Shown here one piece after another: positions 14,069 through 14,235 of a stretch of DNA of 14,235 bases. Position 1 is the first letter of the stretch, and the number at the start of each line of letters is the position of its first letter. A program made the translations under genes and the position numbers. This DNA comes from Caldivirga sp. UBA161 (GTDB taxonomy: Archaea; Thermoproteota; Thermoprotei; Thermoproteales; Thermocladiaceae): assembly GCF_002506515.1 (NCBI RefSeq), contig NZ_DAXS01000013.1, forward strand, positions 1,836 to 16,070, written 5' to 3'. The notes under the pieces are model-generated. The model worked only from the letters and a program-made list of their open reading frames with translations, searched no databases and was not told where the DNA came from.

Positions 14069-14235
14069 ATGGGTAAGAAGATACTGGTGCAGAGGGCTGG
14101 TAGAGGTGGTTCACAATTTAGGTCACCCAGCTGGAGGAGGGTTGCACCGCTTAGGTATGTTCAATTCAGTGAGGATCAATTGAAGAACACCATTAGGGGG
14201 ATTATTAAGGAACTAGTCCACGTCACAGGTTTAAA
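14069..14235 (+). CDS. rpl2: Ribosomal protein L2 (uL2), N-terminal part, cut by the window end
   Basis: 55 codons are visible. The start MGKKILVQRAGRGGSQFRSP, followed by SWRRVAPLRY, is the typical archaeal L2 N-terminus, and IIKELVHVTGL matches the next strand (usually VxDLVHDPGR). L2 binds 23S rRNA near the peptidyl transferase centre. The full protein should be about 240 residues. It follows nuoN on the same strand but has its own TATA box. The residues after VH (VTGL for DPGR) are a divergence seen in some Crenarchaeota as far as I recall. Confidence 0.93.
   Translation, partial: MGKKILVQRAGRGGSQFRSPSWRRVAPLRYVQFSEDQLKNTIRGIIKELVHVTGL

Overview
The window looks like chromosome of a thermophilic crenarchaeon of moderate GC, most likely in the Thermoproteales (Caldivirga/Vulcanisaeta/Thermocladium-like). 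Archaeal marks are a C/D-box protein Nop5, an archaeal-type ribosomal protein L2, a tRNA-Ser without encoded CCA, TATA boxes about 25 bases upstream of starts, leaderless first genes and Shine-Dalgarno sites inside the operon. The genus is a guess from sequence style; kingdom and broad lineage are firmer.

Layout. Bases 1-462 hold a decayed membrane transporter gene (MFS-like). A tRNA-Ser(GGA) gene lies on the minus strand at 469-554. An AT-rich spacer with several inverted repeats follows. Next is a 1369-residue secreted, C-terminally anchored surface protein built from repeated 'xVTFTExGLPxGxxWSVTLN' modules (959-5068). Then come three minus-strand genes: a zinc-ribbon protein (5194-5619), a PAP2-family phosphatase (6098-6679) and Nop5 (6731-7978). 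Between the first two, 5620-6097 carries no protein gene but holds two GC-rich segments that fold well on the plus strand, each with a TATA-like box at the right distance. I call them candidate structured RNAs.

After a 480-base AT-rich gap, 8468-14008 is a tight plus-strand operon for the membrane arm of a complex I-type oxidoreductase, in the order nuoJ-K-M-L-N. Adjacent genes overlap by 4 or 8 bases, and M, L and N each start exactly five bases after GGTGAT. The window ends in the first 55 codons of ribosomal protein L2 (14069 onward), which has its own promoter.

How the genes work together. NuoJ and NuoK form the small-subunit channel region, and the antiporter-like subunits M, L and N move protons (or possibly other cations). 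Their electron-input partners (A-D, H, I) are not here and must be encoded elsewhere. Several lysine and glutamate positions considered central to pumping are changed in L, M and especially N. Nop5 builds C/D RNPs for RNA methylation, but its usual neighbour fibrillarin is absent. The most promising undescribed items are the two candidate RNAs and the altered charge pattern of the pump subunits.
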